The notes under the pieces were generated by a model. The model made no database searches, had not been told where the DNA came from, and saw only the letters and a program-made list of their open reading frames with translations. The position numbers and the translations under genes were made by a program. A DNA stretch of 7,099 nucleotides from Candidatus Iainarchaeum sp. (GTDB lineage Archaea; B1Sed10-29), in NCBI GenBank assembly GCA_003551125.1, contig PULY01000018.1, positions 1 through 7,099 on the forward strand, given 5' to 3'. Positions 1 to 3,648 of the stretch are shown here, in pieces (within the stretch, counting starts at the first letter, position 1; each line of letters begins with the position of its first letter).

Positions 1-1
1 A

Positions 2-469
2 AAAGGAGAAACATTACAATTTACTACTTTAAGGAAAATACCTTCTAAAATACCTCCAGAAATAATTTTAAATAGTCCAGAGGATGGAGAAACAAAAGTA
101 TCAACCTCACCAATACTCAACGTCACAGTAACGAATGAGAAGAAAAACATAATGAATGTAACATTTTACGATGCATCCAATAATAAGATATATACGGAAA
201 AAAATGTTTCCAGTGGAAAAAACGTTGTATACGTATGGGAAAATTTAGAATACAATACCACTTATGAATGGTATGTTGAAGTAACTGATAATTATAATAC
301 GACCAGAAGCTCAATTTGGAGATTTATTACCCAGGAAGAAGAAAAAGAAATAAAAGAAGATCCAGAAGAGGTAAAGGATTTATTTGAAATGAAATTAATA
401 TTTCCCATTTTGTTGTTAATTTTAGTAATTTTAGTTATATCTTATAAAATCAAGACTTACATCAAATAA
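2..469 (+). CDS. C-terminal part of a membrane-anchored surface protein with a fibronectin-III-like domain (5' truncated)
   Basis: The reading frame is open from the window edge (first full codon at 2) to TAA at 467-469, giving 155 residues of a longer protein. Residues 18-110 look like one fibronectin-III/Ig-like beta-sandwich: it opens with a PPEIILNSPEDGE-type start and ends with a WRFIT strand (Trp106). A similar strand ending, LQFTT, at residues 5-9 suggests a tandem copy just upstream. Five N-glycosylation sequons (Asn40, 52, 68, 85, 99) fit an extracellular location. An acidic linker (about 111-128) leads to one hydrophobic helix (about residues 131-148) and a short Lys-rich tail, so the topology is probably domains outside and tail inside. 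This architecture is common in archaeal surface proteins. Ligand and function are unknown. The internal ATG at 152 is not the start, because the domain extends upstream of it. Confidence 0.85.
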   Translation, partial: KGETLQFTTLRKIPSKIPPEIILNSPEDGETKVSTSPILNVTVTNEKKNIMNVTFYDASNNKIYTEKNVSSGKNVVYVWENLEYNTTYEWYVEVTDNYNTTRSSIWRFITQEEEKEIKEDPEEVKDLFEMKLIFPILLLILVILVISYKIKTYIK

Positions 470-484
470 TATTTCAAAAAAGAA

Positions 485-499
485 AGATCTTTTCTTATA
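485..499 (+). terminator. Possible transcription terminator after the surface-protein gene
   Basis: A pyrimidine-rich tract (TCTTTTCTT, 488-496) lies about 20 bases after the stop codon and is preceded by a purine-rich near-complement, so an imperfect hairpin centred on AGATCT (485-490) is possible. Archaeal terminators are mainly T-rich tracts on the coding strand. The tract is interrupted by C, so support is weak. Confidence 0.3.
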
Positions 500-509
500 A
501 AATATATGC

Positions 510-522
510 AAAGGTTTATAAT
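510..522 (+). promoter_or_regulatory. Probable archaeal promoter (BRE/TATA box) for the basic protein gene
   Basis: An AAAGG purine element (510-514) precedes TTTATAAT (515-522). With the usual spacing of about 25 bases from the box centre, transcription would begin near 543-545, right at the Shine-Dalgarno motif. That would give a leader of about 14 bases. The same arrangement (G-rich element, TTAAATAA, short leader) is seen before the Gly-Gly protein gene at 3297. Confidence 0.5.
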
Positions 523-544
523 TAATAAGAATCTTTAATTAATT

Positions 545-553
545 GGATGTGAT
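545..553 (+). promoter_or_regulatory. Strong Shine-Dalgarno site deciding the start at 558
   Basis: GGATGTGAT differs by one base from GGAGGTGAT, the complement of the archaeal 16S 3' end, and is followed by a 4-base spacer to ATG. This argues against the upstream in-frame TTG and GTG codons as starts. Confidence 0.65.
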
Positions 554-557
554 AATC

Positions 558-878
558 ATGGCGAAAAATAAGAAAAAAAAGATAAAAGAAGGAAAGAAGA
601 AAGCTTTAGAAAGAATTAAGAAAACCCCTTTAAAATCAGAGTCTAAAAAGGTTAAAAGAGGAATAAGGAAACTTACAGGGAAAAAAGGAATTAAAAATAA
701 ATCCGAAGCTGTTAAAAGAGCAGATATGTTGACAGAAAGACTATATAAACAAGGAAGAATAGATAAAACGACCAGAAACTCACTGAAAGCAGGTTCAGGG
801 GAAGAAAAAATAATAAGAACCTCTGCAGTTCTAGATGCACTTGATCTTAAAGTTTTTAGAAAGAAAAAAAAGAAATAA
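558..878 (+). CDS. Small highly basic Lys/Arg-rich protein of unknown function
   Basis: The product is 106 residues, about 31 Lys and 9 Arg against about 11 acidic residues, so its net charge is near +29. Lysine clusters sit at both ends (MAKNKKKK at the start, RKKKKK at the end). A better-mixed core of about residues 45-98 should be largely helical. There is no Cys, no signal peptide and no membrane segment. I do not recognise the family. The charge suggests binding to RNA, the ribosome or DNA, but that is inference from composition only. I chose ATG 558 because GGATGTGAT (545-553), close to the ideal archaeal Shine-Dalgarno, ends 4 bases before it. The in-frame TTG 543 and GTG 549 lie at or inside that motif. 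A clear promoter upstream suggests its own transcription unit. Confidence 0.75.
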   Translation: MAKNKKKKIKEGKKKALERIKKTPLKSESKKVKRGIRKLTGKKGIKNKSEAVKRADMLTERLYKQGRIDKTTRNSLKAGSGEEKIIRTSAVLDALDLKVFRKKKKK

Positions 879-894
879 GGATATCAAAGCACAC

Positions 895-947
895 TTAAAT
901 ATCTAGTCTTTCTAAAAGAACTGAACAGATTTCAAGAACTATATTTT
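895..947 (+). promoter_or_regulatory. Intergenic stretch with candidate promoter elements for the RaSEA-ArcS gene
   Basis: Two TATA-like boxes are visible: TTAAATAT (895-902), which would give a leader of about 50 bases, and CTATATTT (939-946), which would place the transcript start almost on the Shine-Dalgarno. Between them is a weak hairpin (AGTCTTT 905-911 with AAAGAACT 915-922, one bulged base) that could be a terminator for the upstream gene. I cannot choose between these readings. Confidence 0.3.
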
Positions 948-964
948 ATTTAAAAGATAACATA

Positions 965-969
965 GTGAT
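965..969 (+). promoter_or_regulatory. Shine-Dalgarno GTGAT deciding the start at 974
   Basis: GTGAT ends 4 bases before ATG 974, the same motif and spacing as in front of the gene at 558. The GTG within it is in frame and would add only three residues (MIK). No ribosome site is visible upstream of that GTG, so ATG 974 is the better start. Confidence 0.6.
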
Positions 970-973
970 TAAA

Positions 974-2263
974 ATGACTGAAACAGAGACAATAATACTC
1001 AACTCAGGACAATGCAAATACGGAACATGCTACGCATGTGGATGGGGAAAGAAGAAGTATCCTGTAAACATAGAGAAACTTAAAAAAAGAGTAAAACAGG
1101 TAAATTTAGAAGATATCAGAAAAGTTAAAATTTACGAATCAGGCTCATTTCTAGATGATAATCAATTTCCAAAAGAATTCAGAGAATGGATGATTAACTA
1201 CCTGAAAGAAAAAAACGTGAAGGAACTAGTTGTAGAATCACTTCCAAACTTCGTAAATGATGATAAATTAGAAGAATTTAAAGGTTTAGAACTCACAATA
1301 GCTATAGGACTAGAAGCAGCCGATGATGAAGTTTTGAAAGAATATGGAAAACCATTTAGAGTTAAAGATTATCAAAAAGCAACTGAAAAGATACATAAAC
1401 AAGGACAAAAAGTCAAAACATATTTAATGGTCAACATACCCTTCTCAAAAGAAGACACACTGAAAAAATCAATTCAATACGCATTAAAACACAGTGACAA
1501 AATAGTACTAATAAACACATATCCACACAACCAATCAAAACTGTTCCAAGACTGGGTAGAAGGCAAATGGAAACCTTTAAACAAAGAAGAATTTACAGAG
1601 AAAGTAAAAAAATGGAAGAACAATCCTAAAGTATCAATTGAATTCGAAAACTACTACTTCATACCAAAATTCACGGAAAAACACAAAAAAAGAAAAGAAT
1701 TGAAAGGATGCTCAAAAGAATTAATCACTCATCCACATTATGAAGTCTGGCAGGACTACTTCCAAAGATTCTACAAAAAACCCGAAGAAAAATCAATTTT
1801 ATTATTACTGCCATGCAGCTACAGAAAACCATACTACAAATCACAAACACATAAAAAAATATATAAAGCACTCAAAGAAACAGATAAAGAAGAAAAAATA
1901 CACAGAGTAGTACTATCAAGTCCAGGAATAATACCAGTAGACAAATGTGACAACTACCCATTCAAAGACTACGACTGGCCAGAATGGGAAGAAACACCTG
2001 AAGTAAAACAAAAATACATAGAAATAAACAAGGAAAGAGTGAAAAAGTATCTTCAAAACCACCAATATGAAAAAATATTCGCTTACTTCAAGCCAGATTC
2101 AGAATCATGGAAAGCGATAAATAAAGCAGCTCAAGGATTGAATATAGATATAGAGAATATACTCAAAGAAGAAACTTACGAAGAAATAAAGAATCAAAAG
2201 AACCCGGTTACAAATAAAAAAGCACTTAAAGAACTTACTAAAAGAATAAAAAAAGAACTGTAG
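974..2263 (+). CDS. arcS: Fused archaeosine biosynthesis protein: RaSEA-type radical SAM domain plus ArcS catalytic domain
   Basis: The product is 429 residues. Residues 1-240 resemble the radical SAM enzyme RaSEA. Three clustered cysteines (Cys14, Cys19, Cys22, then Gly-Trp) should bind the 4Fe-4S cluster. RaSEA-like blocks follow: YESGSFLD (54-61), VVESLP (86-91), IGLEA (111-115), TYLMVNIPF (149-157) and NTYPHNQSKLFQDWVEGKW (181-199). Residues 250-390 resemble the ArcS catalytic domain (DUF5591). They contain PCSYRKPYYKSQTH (280-293), matching the family's PCSxxKPYSxSxSH motif, then a VVLSSPGIIP strand-loop and a YDWPEW segment. In known systems ArcS attaches lysine to preQ0 at tRNA position 15, and RaSEA cleaves the adduct to archaeosine. 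One chain would therefore do both steps. The TGT-like and PUA domains of ordinary ArcS are absent, and the radical SAM part is shorter than stand-alone RaSEA as I recall it. The gene favours TAC Tyr codons more than its neighbours do. The fusion order is directly visible; the activity is inferred. Confidence 0.9.
   Translation: MTETETIILNSGQCKYGTCYACGWGKKKYPVNIEKLKKRVKQVNLEDIRKVKIYESGSFLDDNQFPKEFREWMINYLKEKNVKELVVESLPNFVNDDKLEEFKGLELTIAIGLEAADDEVLKEYGKPFRVKDYQKATEKIHKQGQKVKTYLMVNIPFSKEDTLKKSIQYALKHSDKIVLINTYPHNQSKLFQDWVEGKWKPLNKEEFTEKVKKWKNNPKVSIEFENYYFIPKFTEKHKKRKELKGCSKELITHPHYEVWQDYFQRFYKKPEEKSILLLLPCSYRKPYYKSQTHKKIYKALKETDKEEKIHRVVLSSPGIIPVDKCDNYPFKDYDWPEWEETPEVKQKYIEINKERVKKYLQNHQYEKIFAYFKPDSESWKAINKAAQGLNIDIENILKEETYEEIKNQKNPVTNKKALKELTKRIKKEL
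2248..2254 (-). terminator. Candidate T-run terminator for the E1-like gene
   Basis: Seven consecutive T on the minus strand begin 11 bases beyond the E1-like stop codon, inside the 3' end of the converging gene. Archaeal RNA polymerase commonly terminates at such runs. There is no non-coding space between the two genes, so any terminator must lie in the opposite gene. Confidence 0.4.
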
Positions 2264-2264
2264 C

Positions 2265-3227
2265 TTACCTTCCACCTAGTAATCTATCATATTCTTTTCT
2301 AGCTTCTTCAACTGATTCAACACCTTTAATTATTGCTTTACCACTTTCATAAATCATTATTTTAATATTTGAACTTTCTAAAATACCTATTTTATCTTCA
2401 TAGATATCTAGGTTAGGGTTAATTTCCTTCAATTTAGTTAAATCAGTTATTCTTGGGTACATTTGAACGGATTTTTTATCACATAATACTCTCGATTCTT
2501 TAATTCTATTCAATTCTTCGTATTTTCCATTACATGTGCTACAGTTTTCTCTCCTTTTTAATTTCAATTCATTGAAGTCCATGTTCTCTAAATTAACGGT
2601 TAATAAATTCTCCACAGGTTTATCTTTAACTATATCTATGAATTGACGTACTTGTAAACCTGAGATCACTTCAGCTATTCCAGGAGAAATTCCCAATTCA
2701 TCACATGTTCCCTGACTAATTGGTTCTTCACCTAAAACACATTTAAAACAAGGTCCATTTGGAGAAACTGTCATTGTCATCCCTTCGGATCCTCCCAACA
2801 TTCCAATTATTAACGGAATTTCTCTTTTCTTAGCAAAGTCATTCAAAAGTAACCGTGTTTTTAAATTATCCGTTGAATCAATAATTACATCAGTATCTTT
2901 AATTTCACGTTTAATGTTATTTGAGTTCAAATCTACTACTGAAGAATCAATTTCAGATTTATTTTTTCCTCTTATTCTCTTAATTTTTTTCTTCATTACT
3001 TCAGCCTTAAATTCACCCTCTTCACTCTCTAAGTATTCCTGGTTACTTAGATTTTTACGTTCCACGAAATCTCTATCAATTAATTTCAAATTAACTCCAA
3101 TTCTACCGAGAGTTTTAGCGTTTTTTGAACCTAAGGTACCCATACCTACTATGGTGCAACTGGTATCTTGAATATCTTTAAAATGAGGTTCTAAATATCT
3201 TTCTATTCTATCTTCAGTTTTATTCAT
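2265..3227 (-). CDS. ubaA: E1-like ThiF/MoeB/UbaA-type adenylyltransferase
   Basis: The product is 320 residues. These enzymes adenylate the C-terminal glycine of ubiquitin-fold proteins for conjugation or sulfur transfer. Visible motifs are the nucleotide loop GMGTLG (28-33), acidic pair Asp51/Asp53, Lys74, and DSTDN (117-121) with Arg125. Two zinc-binding pairs are present (Cys160/Cys163 and Cys229/Cys232). Cys175 in GTCDELGISPG aligns with the catalytic cysteine of MoeB/UbaA proteins. The usual NLxRQ motif reads NLSNQ (59-63), so its arginine is missing. From about 243 a small appended domain (RVLCDKKSVQMYP to AIIKGVESVEEAR) resembles the tail on many ThiF/HesA proteins. No rhodanese domain is present. 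ATG 3227 is chosen because GTGA (3236-3233) acts as Shine-Dalgarno; the GTG in it is in frame but probably not the start. It diverges from the Gly-Gly protein gene, its likely substrate. Whether its role is sampylation, tRNA thiolation or cofactor synthesis is open. Confidence 0.92.
   Translation of the reverse strand: MNKTEDRIERYLEPHFKDIQDTSCTIVGMGTLGSKNAKTLGRIGVNLKLIDRDFVERKNLSNQEYLESEEGEFKAEVMKKKIKRIRGKNKSEIDSSVVDLNSNNIKREIKDTDVIIDSTDNLKTRLLLNDFAKKREIPLIIGMLGGSEGMTMTVSPNGPCFKCVLGEEPISQGTCDELGISPGIAEVISGLQVRQFIDIVKDKPVENLLTVNLENMDFNELKLKRRENCSTCNGKYEELNRIKESRVLCDKKSVQMYPRITDLTKLKEINPNLDIYEDKIGILESSNIKIMIYESGKAIIKGVESVEEARKEYDRLLGGR
2290..2309 (+). terminator. Weak T-rich candidate terminator for the RaSEA-ArcS gene
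   Basis: A pyrimidine-rich stretch (TATTCTTTTCT and CTTCTTC) lies about 27-46 bases beyond the TAG stop, within the antisense of the converging E1-like gene. It is interrupted by C, A and G, so support is modest. Confidence 0.25.
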
Positions 3228-3231
3228 ACGC

Positions 3232-3236
3232 TTCAC
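3232..3236 (-). promoter_or_regulatory. Shine-Dalgarno GTGAA deciding the start of the E1-like gene
   Basis: On the minus strand GTGAA is followed by 4 bases (GCGT) and then ATG 3227-3225. The spacing is the same as in the genes at 558 and 974, and again an upstream GTG falls in frame by geometry. An AT-rich stretch at about 3245-3272 could hold the promoter, but no single box stands out. Confidence 0.5.
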
Positions 3237-3293
3237 TTTCTACATTAATTTAATTATTCTTCATATTAGATAAGTGTTAACTTAAAACTCATA

Positions 3294-3304
3294 GGGTTAA
3301 ATAA
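3294..3304 (+). promoter_or_regulatory. Probable promoter (BRE/TATA) for the Gly-Gly protein gene
   Basis: GGG (3294-3296) precedes TTAAATAA (3297-3304). The expected transcript start is near 3326, just before the Shine-Dalgarno GGAG (3329-3332), so the leader would be about 18 bases. The arrangement parallels that at 510-553. Confidence 0.45.
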
Positions 3305-3344
3305 TAAAATGACTTTATTAAAAATAAAGGAGCGATGATGAAAT

Positions 3345-3548
3345 ATGAGAGTAATGTTGAGAACAGATAAAGATAAAAAGTTTAAAGAGATAGAAACAGA
3401 TTCAAATACAATTGAAGAGCTTCTGAAGGAAAAAGATATAAATCCAGTCACTCATGTAGTTTCCCTTAACGGAGAGGTATCAGTCGAAGATGAGAAATTA
3501 AATGAAGGAGATAAATTAAAGGTTCAAAGAGTGGTTAGTGGAGGTTAA
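3345..3548 (+). CDS. Small ubiquitin-fold modifier / sulfur carrier (SAMP, ThiS/MoaD family) ending in Gly-Gly
   Basis: The product is 67 residues, a typical length for SAMP2/Urm1/ThiS-type carriers and shorter than the 80-90 of MoaD/SAMP1. It has the pattern of the fold: an N-terminal beta hairpin, a helix around NTIEELLKEKDI (21-32), the strand VVSLNGEVS (38-46), and the closing segment EGDKLKVQRVVSGG with a bare C-terminal diglycine. The E1 enzyme would adenylate this diglycine for isopeptide linkage to lysines or thiocarboxylate formation. Lys59 sits 8 residues from the end, the position where, as I recall, Haloferax SAMP2 carries the chain-forming Lys58. The likely E1 is divergently transcribed 117 bases away. 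The start ATG follows GGAGCGATGAT (3329-3339) with a 5-base spacer. Use in modification, tRNA thiolation or cofactor synthesis cannot be separated from sequence alone. Confidence 0.92.
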   Translation: MRVMLRTDKDKKFKEIETDSNTIEELLKEKDINPVTHVVSLNGEVSVEDEKLNEGDKLKVQRVVSGG

Positions 3549-3561
3549 CTTTCAAAGTTAA
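3545..3561. repeat. Perfect inverted repeat overlapping the stop codon of the Gly-Gly protein gene
   Basis: TTAACTTT (3545-3552) and AAAGTTAA (3554-3561) are exact reverse complements around a single C. In RNA this could form a 7-bp stem with a 3-base loop, but all but two of its base pairs are A-U. No long T-run follows, so a conventional terminator is not obvious. It could also be a protein-binding palindrome upstream of the transporter. Confidence 0.45.
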
Positions 3562-3616
3562 TTAAAAAGTAACTCAACTAATAAAAAGTACATCTCCTTC
3601 TGATATTACAAGGGAA

Positions 3617-3631
3617 TGAAAAATTAATATA
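3617..3631 (+). promoter_or_regulatory. Probable promoter for the transporter gene, near-leaderless
   Basis: TGAAAAA followed by TTAATATA (3624-3631) resembles a BRE/TATA box. Its centre is only about 21 bases before ATG 3649, which implies a very short or absent leader. The upstream TAGTGGT (3639-3645) is only a partial Shine-Dalgarno, which agrees with leaderless translation. Confidence 0.4.
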
Positions 3632-3648
3632 GAATTTTAGTGGTTTAA

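Noticed and set aside
123..314. Minus-strand open frame opposite the surface protein (63 codons)
   Set aside because: It lies antisense to a well-supported domain, has an aromatic-rich low-information product, and shows no ribosome site. It is a shadow of the plus-strand gene.
543..551. TTG 543 and GTG 549 as start codons of the basic protein
   Set aside because: Both lie at or inside the GGATGTGAT ribosome-binding motif, and ATG 558 has the expected 4-base spacing.
2914..3171. Plus-strand open frame of 85 codons inside the E1-like gene
   Set aside because: It is antisense to the conserved nucleotide-binding region of the E1-like protein. Its Ser/Phe/Leu-rich translation is what the complement of Lys/Glu-rich coding gives.
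3335..3370. ATG ATG at 3335/3338 as an upstream start near the Gly-Gly protein
   Set aside because: They are in a different frame from the modifier and terminate after a dozen codons. They most likely form part of the Shine-Dalgarno region.
3266..3451. Minus-strand open frame of 61 codons over the Gly-Gly protein
   Set aside because: It overlaps a recognised ubiquitin-fold gene and its promoter, and its product looks like antisense composition.
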